Notes: generated from the sequence alone by a model not told the origin. Shown: positions 51,698-60,272, counted from the first letter of the stretch. The stretch is DNA of 64,000 nucleotides from JAAYXS01 sp043820985 (GCA_043820985.1 JBDRDH010000139.1:1-64000), one strand, 5' to 3'. Translations and numbers: made by a program.

Positions 51698-52606
51698 TCA
51701 GGAGCATTCGTGGCGTCGCCGTAACGCGGCGAATTCCGTACCGAGCGTGGGCATCGCGCCCGATCGGCTGGCAACCAGGGCCCCGACTTCGTTGGCAAAG
51801 CCCACGGTTGTTGCCAGGGGCCAGCCGCGTAGCAATCCCAGGGTCAAGGCCGCTGTGAATGCATCGCCGGCTCCGACCACATCGGCTACCTCGACTTCGC
51901 AACCAGGCCGGTCAGCTTGTTCCGTCGCCGAGAAAGCCAGACAACCGGCGGCACCCCGAGTGATGCAGAGCACCTGTACGTCGTAATCCTCTCGCAAACG
52001 TTCAGCTAAGCCGTGTGGCGAACCGGCCTTGAGAGCCAGTAGTTCATCGATTGCCAGAGCTTCTTCCTGGTTGAGCTTGACGACATGCGCCCAGCGCAGG
52101 GAATCCGCGATAGTCGTTGGCGAGTACCAAGGTGGGCGCAGGTTGACGTCGTAGATGCGCAGGGCCGTCGGAGCGGCGGCGAGAGCGCTGGCGATGGCGC
52201 CGCGGGTGATTGGGGAACGCTGCGCCGAGGTGCCATAACAAATCGCCGCCGTGGACGCAAATAAAGCCACCCAGGATGCATCCGGTTGCAGGTAATCCCA
52301 GGCAACGTCTTCCTCAACGGTGTACGTGGGGTGATCCGTATCGGCGTCATTGACTGTGACGCAACCGGTCGGGTGCTGATCGTCGCGTTGGATCGCGGAG
52401 GTGTCCAGACCGCGCTCAACCAGGTAAGCAAGCAATTCATCCCCCATCCGATCACGCCCGATGCGCGAACAGATGATGCCGTTTAAGCCCAGTTGCGTGG
52501 CGTGATAGGCGACGTTGGCCGGCGCGCCACCCGGCCGGCGTGAGGTCGGGAAGAAATCCCACAATATTTCGCCTATGCCCACGACCACTGGGCGCTGTGC
52601 ATCCAT
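51698..52606 (-). CDS. PfkB-family carbohydrate kinase (fructokinase-like)
   Basis: 302 residues with VVGIGEILWDFFPTSRRPGGA (sugar-binding start), DVVGAGDAFTAAL (signature 2 with the catalytic Asp) and the usual middle (RIYDVNLRPPWY). It should phosphorylate a hexose, with fructose most likely by similarity. The gap to GH130 is 120 bases. It is divergent from the glycosyltransferase at 52749. Confidence 0.9.
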   Translation of the reverse strand: MDAQRPVVVGIGEILWDFFPTSRRPGGAPANVAYHATQLGLNGIICSRIGRDRMGDELLAYLVERGLDTSAIQRDDQHPTGCVTVNDADTDHPTYTVEEDVAWDYLQPDASWVALFASTAAICYGTSAQRSPITRGAIASALAAAPTALRIYDVNLRPPWYSPTTIADSLRWAHVVKLNQEEALAIDELLALKAGSPHGLAERLREDYDVQVLCITRGAAGCLAFSATEQADRPGCEVEVADVVGAGDAFTAALTLGLLRGWPLATTVGFANEVGALVASRSGAMPTLGTEFAALRRRHECS

Positions 52607-52748
52607 AACTTGCGCTCATCTGAGGTGAGGGTCGAACACAGCCACTAATCCGCACTATACCGGTATCAGCGGAGCGGGTGAACATCAGTATGGGAATCCC
52701 GCCAGAACCGGCCTCGCCAGTCGAGTCGGGCGCGTTTACGATGAGATT

Positions 52749-53939
52749 ATGAGTCAATCCGAGCGAGTGCTGTTTATTGCCGAGCGTTATCCGCCTGACC
52801 TGGGCGGGGTGGCCCGCAGCGCCGGGCGGCTGAGTGCCGCGCTGGCGCGCCAGGTCAAAAGCGTGGACGTGCTGGCCTGGACCAAGACACTGCCGCCGGG
52901 CCAGATGGAGAGCCAGCCGGTCCACGAGGACGCCGAAGCGGGCCCGCCGGTCAACTTGCACCGGTTGGGACTGTTCGCCAATTGGGATCTGTCGATGCAG
53001 CACACCTTGAACGTGCTGCAGTGGTTGCACGAGCGTGAGCCTTATCACGTGCTGTGGGGTCACTATCTCTATCCGGCGGGTTTCATGGCGGTCTGGTTCG
53101 CCGGCTGGACTGGTTTGCGTTCGATTGTCAGCGCGCGGGGTAACGACGTCGATCGGATGATGTTTCCGCCAGGTGATTTTGCCCGCCTGACGTGGACGTT
53201 ACAGCACGCCGATATTGTTACGGCGGTTTCCGCCGACCTGACGCGCAAGATTGATCTGCTGGTCGGACGCGATCGGCAGGTGGAAGTGCTGCGGAACGTG
53301 GTGGACACCGAGGTCTTTACTCCCGGTCCGGCGGATCCCGAACTGCGCTTGGCCCTGGGCATCCAGCCGGATGAATGTGTCCTGGGCTTCAGTGGTGAGC
53401 TGCGCCACAAGAAGGGCTATCCATTTCTGCTGGCGGCTCTCTCCGAAGTACGGCGTAGCCGACCTGCGCGCCTGCTGGTTATTGGCGAGATGCGGCCACG
53501 TGAGCAGGCGCAATTGACCCAATACGCAAACGAGTGCCCAACGGACGCGGCGCGCGTGATTGTCACCGGTCACCTGAAGGAGCCGGCGGATGTAGCGCGC
53601 CATCTGCGGTTGTGTGACGTATGTCTGCTGCCCTCGATTTGGGAAGGTTTGCCTAACGCCTTGCTCGAAGCCATGGCGTGCGGCTGCATCTGCCTGGCCA
53701 GCGATGCCGGGGGTATTCCGGAAGTGATCGATCACGACAAGAACGGCTTCATCGTATCGCGGGCCATGCTGAATCACCTGGGGGCCGCGACGCTGGATCT
53801 TCTGGCAATGCCGCCAGAGCGACGTTTGGCGGTATCCCAGGCGGCCCGGGCACGGATAGTCGAAACGTTTCATCCTCGTGCTGAGGATACCGCGCTACAG
53901 CATGTGCTCGCGCGCGCCAGAGCCGGCAACTCCTCATAA
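52749..53939 (+). CDS. GT4-family glycosyltransferase
   Basis: 396 residues of GT-B fold: N-terminal RYPPDLGGVARSAGRLSAAL, C-terminal LGFSGELRHKKGYPFLLAAL and the nucleotide-sugar site LPSIWEGLPNALLEAMACGC. It would add a sugar to a surface glycan or lipid. Its last 70 bases overlap the 3' end of the next gene on the opposite strand, so the two mRNAs are antisense there. Confidence 0.9.
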   Translation: MSQSERVLFIAERYPPDLGGVARSAGRLSAALARQVKSVDVLAWTKTLPPGQMESQPVHEDAEAGPPVNLHRLGLFANWDLSMQHTLNVLQWLHEREPYHVLWGHYLYPAGFMAVWFAGWTGLRSIVSARGNDVDRMMFPPGDFARLTWTLQHADIVTAVSADLTRKIDLLVGRDRQVEVLRNVVDTEVFTPGPADPELRLALGIQPDECVLGFSGELRHKKGYPFLLAALSEVRRSRPARLLVIGEMRPREQAQLTQYANECPTDAARVIVTGHLKEPADVARHLRLCDVCLLPSIWEGLPNALLEAMACGCICLASDAGGIPEVIDHDKNGFIVSRAMLNHLGAATLDLLAMPPERRLAVSQAARARIVETFHPRAEDTALQHVLARARAGNSS

Positions 53940-55108
53940 GCCGCGACCAGGGCCTGCTGGGCCTGTTTCCAGGTCATTTCGCGCTCGACCCGGGCGCGGG
54001 CATTCATACTCAGGCGGCGCGGCAATTCCGGATCGGCACGCAAGGCGAGCAGGGCATCCTTAATGGCCTTCGCCGAGCCCGGCCGAACCAGCAGAGCATC
54101 CGTATCAGGTCGCGCCAGGATGGTCACCACTGGCAAATCACTGGCAACCACCGGCGTTCCGGCGGACATGGCTTCGATGACCTTCAATGGGCAGCAACCC
54201 TGGACCAGATTGCGATCGTTGGGCATCAGCGGGACAATGGCCACGTCAGCCTGATGATATTTCTGAACCAACTCCGCTTGAGAGACCGGTGGCAGCAACT
54301 CGACGGCCTCCGACACCCCGGATTTATAACAGCGATCCAGAAGCTCGCGCCGCTGCCGGGCGCGGGTTGGTCCGATCAAAGTCAATTCAGCCGGATGATC
54401 CCGGTGGTATAAAGCCAGGGCATCGATCAATTGTGACACGCCCTGCCAGGCAGTCATGGTTCCGGTGTATATCAATTTAATTGGGCGGGAGTCCCACAGA
54501 CGTGGCGGTTGGTGACTGAACAGATCCGCATCGACGCCGTTGGGGATCACGCGGATGCGCTCCACTGGCGCCCCGCGCGCGAGCAGGTACTCGGCCGTAA
54601 CCGGACTGGGTGTCAGGAGCAGGTCGGCGGCGTCTATGCAGAGTTGCTCTTGCCGCGTGAGCTTGTGGAGCAACTCAGCGTCATCGGCCACATCCGGGTA
54701 ATGGTATTTGAGCTCGATCGACGGGAGGCCATTAACCTCGAACACGAAGTGATTGCAATAGCGTGCCTTGTCGCGGGCGATGGGATAGCCTTCGAAGATT
54801 GAGCGCACGTGTACGATTTCCGCCCACCGACTCTGCCACCAAGCCATCAGTTGAGCCCGGAATGCGAGGACGCGCTCGATAATGTTTGGGCCCCAGACCG
54901 GAAGGGGTTGGTGGCGCACCCCAGGCACAATCTGGCACGGTTCTGGCGGTATTTGACCTGGTCCGACTGCATCAACGGCGACCGTGAGCAGTTCCGTCTC
55001 GCCGAAGGCTTGCCCCAGCGCCTCGACGAACGCGGCGATGTGGACCGCGGCGCCCTTGGGAGCCGGGAACCGGTCGAAAGCCATGTAGACGATCTTGTGC
55101 GTTGACAT
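53870..55108 (-). CDS. GT4-family glycosyltransferase
   Basis: 412 residues with an acceptor-side start (RFPAPKGAAVHIAAFVEAL), VIPNGVDADLF, LIYTGTMTAWQGVSQLIDAL and VAIVPLMPNDRN, GCCPLKVIEAMSAGTPVVAS. ATG at 55108 follows GAGG; a GTG two codons earlier (55114) is an alternative. It belongs to the surface-glycan group with the genes at 52749, 57150 and 58180. The C terminus overlaps the convergent gene by 70 bases. Confidence 0.9.
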   Translation of the reverse strand: MSTHKIVYMAFDRFPAPKGAAVHIAAFVEALGQAFGETELLTVAVDAVGPGQIPPEPCQIVPGVRHQPLPVWGPNIIERVLAFRAQLMAWWQSRWAEIVHVRSIFEGYPIARDKARYCNHFVFEVNGLPSIELKYHYPDVADDAELLHKLTRQEQLCIDAADLLLTPSPVTAEYLLARGAPVERIRVIPNGVDADLFSHQPPRLWDSRPIKLIYTGTMTAWQGVSQLIDALALYHRDHPAELTLIGPTRARQRRELLDRCYKSGVSEAVELLPPVSQAELVQKYHQADVAIVPLMPNDRNLVQGCCPLKVIEAMSAGTPVVASDLPVVTILARPDTDALLVRPGSAKAIKDALLALRADPELPRRLSMNARARVEREMTWKQAQQALVAAYEELPALARASTCCSAVSSARG

Positions 55109-55179
55109 CCTCACGAGCGCGGCGTACCGTTCCAGGTGGTTGAAGGTAAGGGCACTTCCACAAAGACGACGAGGTCAGT

Positions 55180-56088
55180 ATGTCACTGGACCTGTCCCAA
55201 TTCAAGCAGACGCGGATATACGAACAGCAAACGGCGATACCCGAGATTCTGGAAGATCTGGGCCGGGTGCGTGCCATCGATCGTGAACATGAAAAGATCG
55301 AGCGCCAGTGGGGGTACATAGCGCTAATGGCGATTTTCGTCGCGGTGATCGGTGTGGTCGTTGCGATCATTACTCAGCAGCTCGGATTCGTGGGCATAAC
55401 GGCGGCCGGCATCATCGGAGCCATCGTGTGTTTCATCGTTAAAGGGCGCTACGGCCGCTTTAACTTCGAGGATCGGCGCTATGAGCTATTGGAACAGGCC
55501 CTGGATATGCTGGGACGCGATATGGCCCAGGGGGCAACGTGTAACGTCCAGCTTGACCTGGGTCCGGCGAATGAAAACAGCAAGTTCACCGGCAAGGGGC
55601 AGGTTCGCGATTGGAAAGTCAAGTATTACACCGATCCCTGGCTGAGCCTGCGGGGGCGCTTGCTGGATGGCACCGCGTTTCAATTAGTGCTGATCGACAA
55701 GCTTCAGCAGCGCAGCAAATGGAAACGCAGTCGCAGCGGCAAACAGAAGCACAAGAGCAAGAAAAAACTCGCACACGCGGCGGTGCTCCAGTTGCGCATC
55801 AAACCTAGCCGCTATCCCAACCTGCAAGCCATAAGCGCGGACGCCGCTGGTGCGATCCAGTTACCGGATGGCGTGGAGATCAAAAGCCTGAACTGTGCCG
55901 ATGCACGGATCAAGTTAAAAGCCAAGTGGCCGGCCGAGCGCACGATGGGGCCAACGCCGGGTAGTGAGCGACGAAAATTACTGCTGGATGAGGCGCAACT
56001 CGTGGCGATGATGTTCATCAGCCTGTTTCAGGTGTTGAACCTGGCGAAAGCGATCGGCAAAGCCCAGCGGTCAGGAGGCGACCAATGA
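55180..56088 (+). CDS. Unknown membrane protein (two helices near the N terminus)
   Basis: 302 residues: a soluble helical start, two hydrophobic helices (YIALMAIFVAVIGVVVAIIT and FVGITAAGIIGAIVCFIV) and a cytoplasmic-looking domain with a highly basic loop (KWKRSRSGKQKHKSKKKLAH). I do not recognise the family. GAGG five bases before ATG 55180. The stop overlaps the next start (ATGA), so both proteins are probably made together. Confidence 0.7.
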   Translation: MSLDLSQFKQTRIYEQQTAIPEILEDLGRVRAIDREHEKIERQWGYIALMAIFVAVIGVVVAIITQQLGFVGITAAGIIGAIVCFIVKGRYGRFNFEDRRYELLEQALDMLGRDMAQGATCNVQLDLGPANENSKFTGKGQVRDWKVKYYTDPWLSLRGRLLDGTAFQLVLIDKLQQRSKWKRSRSGKQKHKSKKKLAHAAVLQLRIKPSRYPNLQAISADAAGAIQLPDGVEIKSLNCADARIKLKAKWPAERTMGPTPGSERRKLLLDEAQLVAMMFISLFQVLNLAKAIGKAQRSGGDQ

Positions 56089-56735
56089 CAACACGAAAGT
56101 ACCAATATCACCGTGATACGTGGCGGGCGTTGATCGGCACAACCCTGACAGGACTACTGGTGGTGACATTGGCAGTGTCCGCACTGGCCGGTGGCGATGA
56201 AGGGCGTCTGAGCGAAAAGTTGAAATTCAAGGACGGTCAGGGCAAGCCCGCCTTTCAGATCAAACCCGAGGAGAATGGCGCCAAGCTGCAAGATCCTCAG
56301 GAGAAAGAGCTGGCCCGCTATACGCGCAAGGGCGACAAACTCAAGTTCAAGGACGCCGACGACAAGGTGCTGGGCTACGTGACCGGTACCGGTGCCAAGC
56401 TCAAGGTCAAGGACGCCGAGCAGAAAACCGTATTCTTCATCCTGCAGCGCCAGGATGATGGTGATTACAAGCTCGAGGATGGCTCGGAAAAGCTGCTGTG
56501 CAAGATCAAGAAGCGCGATTATGGCTGGAAGATCGTCGACGCGGATGAGAAGGAAGTGGCCAAGGTCAAGCTTAAGGATGGCAAGATTTCGCTGCGCGAC
56601 GCCGCCGACCAGACCCGCTACTACACCAAGAACCAGGTTGGCACTCTGGGAGTGGCCTGCCTGGGGTTGGATAAATTGACACTGGAACAGCGTGTCGGAC
56701 TGCTGGTGATGTTGGAACTGGTTGGCGGGCAATAG
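56085..56735 (+). CDS. Secreted protein of short KLKFKDG-type repeats
   Basis: After a signal or anchor segment (ALIGTTLTGLLVVTLAVSAL), about seven units of 18-22 residues repeat (starting KLKFKDGQGK, KLQDPQEK, KLKFKDADDK, KLKVKDAEQK, KLEDGSEK, KIVDADEK, KISLRDAADQ). Each reads like a beta hairpin, so a beta-solenoid or meandering sheet is likely. Strongly charged, no cysteine pattern, no catalytic motif. Overlaps the previous gene by four bases. Function unknown. Confidence 0.75.
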   Translation: MTTRKYQYHRDTWRALIGTTLTGLLVVTLAVSALAGGDEGRLSEKLKFKDGQGKPAFQIKPEENGAKLQDPQEKELARYTRKGDKLKFKDADDKVLGYVTGTGAKLKVKDAEQKTVFFILQRQDDGDYKLEDGSEKLLCKIKKRDYGWKIVDADEKEVAKVKLKDGKISLRDAADQTRYYTKNQVGTLGVACLGLDKLTLEQRVGLLVMLELVGGQ

Positions 56736-56760
56736 CGCGGCGGCGACATTTACAGAGGAT

Positions 56761-57153
56761 ATGCACGCTATGGCTGGTTCGGGATTGTGTCAGGAACGGA
56801 CCGGATTCCTCTTTTCACATAACTGCGATTGCCTGGCGGCGTACTCCTGCGCAAGCTGCGGCAAGGAAATCTGCGATCGCCACATGCACGAAACCGAAAG
56901 TGGCACGATGTGCACCACGTGTGCCAAAGCCACCCGGCGAGCCAGCCGCGAGCCCATAGACGATCCATATTTCTATTCCGGCAGCTATTATCGCGGCTAT
57001 GGCCGTTACCAGCCGGGATTTTGGGGCTACCACCATTACCATCATCACCACGTTTCGGACTGGCACGATCGCGATGATTTCACCGAGGCTGACGCGGAGA
57101 GCGTTCAGGCCGAGGGAGACGAGGGTTTTGAGCAGGACATGGGCGCCAGTTGA
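56761..57153 (+). CDS. Cysteine/histidine-rich zinc-finger-like protein
   Basis: About 130 residues with a Cys/His zinc-binding module (CDCLAAYSCASCGKEICDRH and CTTC), reminiscent of B-box-type fingers, followed by a Tyr/Gly stretch and a His-rich stretch (HHYHHHHVSDWHDRDD). ATG 56761 lies two bases after GAGG; ATG 56770 is an alternative. It has no signal peptide. It sits between the repeat protein and a glycosyltransferase; a metal-sensing or binding role is a guess. Confidence 0.7.
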   Translation: MHAMAGSGLCQERTGFLFSHNCDCLAAYSCASCGKEICDRHMHETESGTMCTTCAKATRRASREPIDDPYFYSGSYYRGYGRYQPGFWGYHHYHHHHVSDWHDRDDFTEADAESVQAEGDEGFEQDMGAS

Positions 57154-58157
57154 CGGTGCGGGCGACTACGGGACAACATTGGCTGATCTATGCACTCGGG
57201 GGTGGACTCGGACATTTAACACGGGCCATCAGCCTGGGCCGCGGCGCCGGCCAGCAGCGACATACCGTGCACATTCTGTGCAACAGTCCTTTTGCCGCCG
57301 ATCTGCCACTGGAGGATGAATTACCCGCCGGTAGCGCGGTAACCAGAATCGATCCACATCTGGGGCGGGCGGAAGTTGCTGGACAAATATCTGAGATCGT
57401 AACCAAGGGCGATTATGACGCCCTGGTAGTGGACACTTTTCCGCGTGGTTTGGGTGGGGAGCTACCTCCGCTGCTGCCAGGAATAAAATGCCCCAAGATC
57501 CTGGTGCACCGCGATCTCAATCCACAATATGTACGGGACTTTGATGTCAGTACAGCCGTCAAACACTTCGATCGGCTGCTGGTTCCCGGCGAGCCAGCAG
57601 CTTGTGACCAACACACCCACGCTGTTGTCACCGCGCCCTGGTTGATTCGGGACCACGATGAGTTACTCGACACAGATAGTGCCCGTCGAGTCTTGCAGGC
57701 CCCTGCCACGGGCCACCTGGTGGTAGTGCTCGGTAGTGGTCGGCTCGAGGAAGTTGGCCTGATGGCGGATATAGCCACGCGCCTGGAACGAAAGCTGGAA
57801 GGTCGTGCCAGCGTGCGGTTCATAGCGCCACGGTTGGCGGGGAGCACGGCTATTCAACATACCAACTTGTGGCCGCTGCTGCCGGCTGTTCGTGCGATAG
57901 ATTTACTGGTAGGCGCCGGGGGTTATAACACCGTCAACGAGGCGCACGTTACCCATACCCCCCTGCTGGCCTTTGCTCATGAGCGGCTATACGACCGCCA
58001 AACGGCACGTTTGCGGCCGGAGGAGATGGTGTCTTCGGAATCCGAGATGGTAACCCGCGCCGTGGCTCAACTGGGAGCGCGACCAGCGGTACCGCTTTAC
58101 GACAACGGTGTCCACGAGGCGGCGCGGATTATTGCCACGGAAGGTCGGGGCTGCTGA
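57150..58157 (+). CDS. Glycosyltransferase, MurG/GT28-like
   Basis: 335 residues starting ALGGGLGHLTRA, the GGGxGH loop of MurG-like GT-B enzymes, with PLLPAVRAIDLLVGAGGYNT near the C-terminal nucleotide site. Starts with TTG at 57150, overlapping the preceding stop; GTG at 57156 is an alternative. Acceptor and donor unknown. It lies in the surface-glycan group. Confidence 0.8.
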   Translation: MTVRATTGQHWLIYALGGGLGHLTRAISLGRGAGQQRHTVHILCNSPFAADLPLEDELPAGSAVTRIDPHLGRAEVAGQISEIVTKGDYDALVVDTFPRGLGGELPPLLPGIKCPKILVHRDLNPQYVRDFDVSTAVKHFDRLLVPGEPAACDQHTHAVVTAPWLIRDHDELLDTDSARRVLQAPATGHLVVVLGSGRLEEVGLMADIATRLERKLEGRASVRFIAPRLAGSTAIQHTNLWPLLPAVRAIDLLVGAGGYNTVNEAHVTHTPLLAFAHERLYDRQTARLRPEEMVSSESEMVTRAVAQLGARPAVPLYDNGVHEAARIIATEGRGC

Positions 58158-58179
58158 TACCTGGCTGGGTGCCCCGATC

Positions 58180-59205
58180 TCAAACCGAGCTGTCCGTGCG
58201 GCTGCGATTTGGTGTGTGACTTTCCAGCGAAGGGGTGGATGTTGTGCAAATTTCATTTTTTTCTGAACGTGCCCGAACTATGTAAATCGGCCGCTGCTTG
58301 ACCTCCTCGTAGAGTCGCCCGACGTATTCGCCGAGAATCCAGAGCACGATCAGATTCACACCGCCCAGGACGAGCACGGTCGCCAGGATGGAACTCCAGC
58401 CGGGTACCGTCCGTTCGGTGAACACGCGCGCCCACAACACGAAGAGCAGATACGCGGCCGCCGCAAGCGATACGCCCACACCCGCCAGACCGGCCAGGCG
58501 CAACGGCAGTGAGGAAAAGGAGAATATCGCGTCTCCGGCCAACCGCACCATGGCACGATATGAGTACTTTGAGCGACCGGCGTGGCGCGGCTGGGCTTCG
58601 TAAGGCAACTCGACACAGGTAAAACCAATCCATTGCACCAAGCCGCGATTGAAGCGGCAACGTTCGCCACACGCGATGAAAGCATCAACCGCTTCGCGTG
58701 ACATGAGGCGAAAATCCGCGGCTCCGGGTGTCACGTTGATACGCGAGACACTCGATAAAAGACGGTAAAAACCACGCGAACCGGCCCGTTTCAAGGCACT
58801 GTGATCGGCCGGTTCGCGCCGCACGGCCTGGACGACATCGGTCCCCGCCCGCCAGCGGGCGATCAATTCCGGGATCAACTCAGGTGGGTGTTGCAGGTCG
58901 CCATCCATGGTAATGACAGCGGCACTGGCAGCGTGCGCCAGACCAGCTACCAAGGCGGCCTGGTGGCCGAAATTTCTGGATAGCCGCAACCAGCGAATGC
59001 GTGGGTCGCTCTCAGCCAGCCGACATAATTCCGCGCTAGTGTCATCCGTGCTGCCATCATCCACAAACAGCACTTCAAAGGATAGATCCACCGGCTCGGT
59101 CGCGGCCCACAAACGTGCCAACAGCACACTCAAGTTAGCACGTTCGTTATACACCGGGATCACGATTGAGAGATCCGGTGGCGTTATGTTTGTCAATTCT
59201 GACAT
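58180..59205 (-). CDS. GT2-family glycosyltransferase with C-terminal membrane helices
   Basis: 341 residues with LSIVIPVYNERANLSVLLAR, FVDDGSTDDT (DXD-type metal site), MDGDLQHPPELIPELI and GLVQWIGFTCVELPYEAQPR, typical of polyprenyl-phosphate glycosyltransferases (DPM1/GtrB type), and two C-terminal helices (VGVSLAAAAYLLFVLWARVF; ILATVLVLGGVNLIVLWILG). It probably loads a sugar on undecaprenyl phosphate. GGCGAG precedes the ATG at 59205. Confidence 0.92.
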   Translation of the reverse strand: MSELTNITPPDLSIVIPVYNERANLSVLLARLWAATEPVDLSFEVLFVDDGSTDDTSAELCRLAESDPRIRWLRLSRNFGHQAALVAGLAHAASAAVITMDGDLQHPPELIPELIARWRAGTDVVQAVRREPADHSALKRAGSRGFYRLLSSVSRINVTPGAADFRLMSREAVDAFIACGERCRFNRGLVQWIGFTCVELPYEAQPRHAGRSKYSYRAMVRLAGDAIFSFSSLPLRLAGLAGVGVSLAAAAYLLFVLWARVFTERTVPGWSSILATVLVLGGVNLIVLWILGEYVGRLYEEVKQRPIYIVRARSEKNEICTTSTPSLESHTPNRSRTDSSV

Positions 59206-59334
59206 GACTCGCCGATGATACCCGGCTGGCCGGAGGCGTACAGCCGGACTTCAGAGGCATGGAAAAAAGTGCTCTTACGGGTCTTGACGGACCGCACGCT
59301 CAATACAAAGATATTTCGTTGTTAGATTGGAAGA

Positions 59335-59357
59335 GCAACCGTCGGCGCGGCGGTTGC
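59335..59357 (+). ncRNA. Leader hairpin of tiny-peptide unit A
   Basis: GCAACCGTC (59335-59343) pairs with GGCGGTTGC (59349-59357), one G-T pair, around the pentaloop GGCGC. It lies 34 bases before the ATG of peptide A and shares its loop with units B and D. Confidence 0.6.
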
Positions 59358-59391
59358 CAGATGAACAATAACGTAATCAGGGAGTCAGTTA

Positions 59392-59487
59392 ATGTTCTTC
59401 GGCAACAATTGGTGGCACTGGCTGGTCATAGGCGGTATTGCATGGATCCTTTATTACTTTCTGACCGGCGAGATCGCCGTCGGCTAG
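59392..59487 (+). CDS. Tiny Trp-rich membrane peptide A (31 aa)
   Basis: ATG at 59392 has GGAG seven bases upstream. The peptide contains NWWHWLVIGG, then GIAWILYYFLTG, one hydrophobic helix followed by EIAVG. Three further copies with the same NWxxxLxxGG core follow downstream. It is below the usual length cut-off for gene calling, but the copies share start context, motif and leader structure, which random frames would not. Confidence 0.8.
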   Translation: MFFGNNWWHWLVIGGIAWILYYFLTGEIAVG

Positions 59488-59540
59488 TATAAGCAGACCA
59501 GGGCAGGCTGGAATAAACAGCACTGGACCCGGTAACGCGG

Positions 59541-59570
59541 CTGTTGAGCAGTTTACGTACGCAACAACAG
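59541..59570. other. Weak hairpin after peptide A
   Basis: CTGTTG (59541-59546) can pair with CAACAG (59565-59570). Less convincing than the hairpins after B, C and D; an A-rich run TATAAAAAAT follows. Confidence 0.3.
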
Positions 59571-59640
59571 TATAAAAAATCTAGTGTTGAAGCCGTTGAC
59601 GTCTTGACGGTGTGGCATTAAACAATGTGACAATTGCGCG

Positions 59641-59671
59641 TCGGTTTATCCCGTCGGCGCGGCGGGGCCGA
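59641..59671 (+). ncRNA. Leader hairpin of tiny-peptide unit B
   Basis: TCGG (59641-59644) pairs with CCGA (59668-59671). Inside, after bulge TTTA, TCCCGTC pairs with GGCGGGG around loop GGCGC. The hairpin ends 32 bases before ATG 59704. Unit C repeats the 5' part TCGGTTTATCCCG exactly. Confidence 0.65.
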
Positions 59672-59703
59672 AGCGAGTGGTGTTTATTACATGGAGTAGG
59701 ACT

Positions 59704-59790
59704 ATGTGGAGCAATTGGTGGATGTGGTTGGTCTGGGGTGGTGTTGCTTTGGTCGTTTACTATCTGCTGACCGGAACCACCCTTACCTAA
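59704..59790 (+). CDS. Tiny Trp-rich membrane peptide B (28 aa)
   Basis: ATG at 59704, GGAG seven bases upstream. Contains MWSNWWMWLVWGG followed by VALVVYYLLTG and a polar tail. Same core as A, C and D (N-W-x-x-[WL]-L/I-x-x-G-G, then YY-x-[LF]-T in A, B and D). Confidence 0.82.
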   Translation: MWSNWWMWLVWGGVALVVYYLLTGTTLT

Positions 59791-59809
59791 GCACATCGAG
59801 TTGGAATCG

Positions 59810-59829
59810 CCGGATCTGTTTGGATCCGG
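59810..59829. terminator. First trailing hairpin of unit B
   Basis: CCGGATC (59810-59816), loop TGTTTG, GATCCGG (59823-59829), perfect 7-bp stem, 20 bases after the peptide B stop. Confidence 0.45.
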
Positions 59830-59836
59830 TCCGTTA

Positions 59837-59876
59837 GCGCGTCAATCGACTGCTGGATATCAGTAGGTTGACGCGC
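59837..59876. terminator. Second trailing hairpin of unit B
   Basis: GCGCGTCAA (59837-59845) pairs with TTGACGCGC (59868-59876); further pairing inside (ACTG/CAGT). Same type as 60063-60104 (shared CGCGTC-ATCG and CTG elements). No strong U-tract follows. Confidence 0.5.
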
Positions 59877-59877
59877 A

Positions 59878-59901
59878 TCGGTTTATCCCGCCATCGTGGC
59901 G
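59878..59901 (+). ncRNA. Leader hairpin of tiny-peptide unit C
   Basis: Begins TCGGTTTATCCCG as in unit B. The inner stem is CGCC/GGCG (59889-59892 with 59898-59901) around loop ATCGT, so both loop and stem bases differ from B while pairing is kept. The outer CCGA is missing. Core ends 38 bases before ATG 59940. Confidence 0.6.
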
Positions 59902-59939
59902 AGATTTTCTGTAAACCCTCAAAAGCACGGAGTGAAACC

Positions 59940-60014
59940 ATGTGGAGCAATTGGTGGCTATGGCTATTCTTTGGTGGGATCGCCTATCTGATCCTGACCT
60001 ACACGACTGTCTAA
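59940..60014 (+). CDS. Tiny Trp-rich membrane peptide C (24 aa)
   Basis: ATG at 59940, GGAG seven bases upstream. Contains MWSNWWLWLFFGGIAYLIL and a short TYTTV end. Its first eight residues differ from peptide B only at residue 7, so B and C look like the youngest duplication. Confidence 0.82.
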   Translation: MWSNWWLWLFFGGIAYLILTYTTV

Positions 60015-60030
60015 GAACCCTGAAGAGAGG

Positions 60031-60057
60031 CAAATACCGACCCAGCGTTGGTATTTG
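60031..60057. terminator. First trailing hairpin of unit C
   Basis: CAAATACC (60031-60038), 11-base loop, GGTATTTG (60050-60057), perfect 8-bp stem shortly after the peptide C stop. Confidence 0.45.
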
Positions 60058-60062
60058 TCGCT

Positions 60063-60104
60063 AACGCGTCGATCGGCTGTCCCAGGATAGCCAATCGACG
60101 CGTT
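60063..60104. terminator. Second trailing hairpin of unit C
   Basis: AACGCGTCGAT (60063-60073) pairs with ATCGACGCGTT (60094-60104), perfect 11 bp, plus four inner pairs. A short T-containing tract TGTATA follows. Confidence 0.5.
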
Positions 60105-60170
60105 TGTATATACTGATCCGGCTGGTGTTTACCTTCGGATCCGCCCGTCCATTAATCTTGTGTAAATACG

Positions 60171-60202
60171 TTGTCAGGGCCCTATCGGGCGCTTAGTATA
60201 AT
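60171..60202 (+). promoter_or_regulatory. Possible promoter of unit D
   Basis: TTGTCA (60171-60176) and TATAAT (60197-60202), spacer 20 bases, which is long. The -10 is a perfect match; a similar TAGTATAA stands just after the stop of peptide A (59485). Confidence 0.4.
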
Positions 60203-60272
60203 CAGATCGGGGTGCCGATAGAATCCCCGAGAGAGTTGCGGCAATAATCCGCGGCTTAAGCAGATCAACCTG

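Noticed and set aside
60171..60202. A riboswitch or T-box upstream of metG
   Set aside because: The gap is occupied by peptide unit D and its terminator; no T-box motif or S-box-like core is visible.
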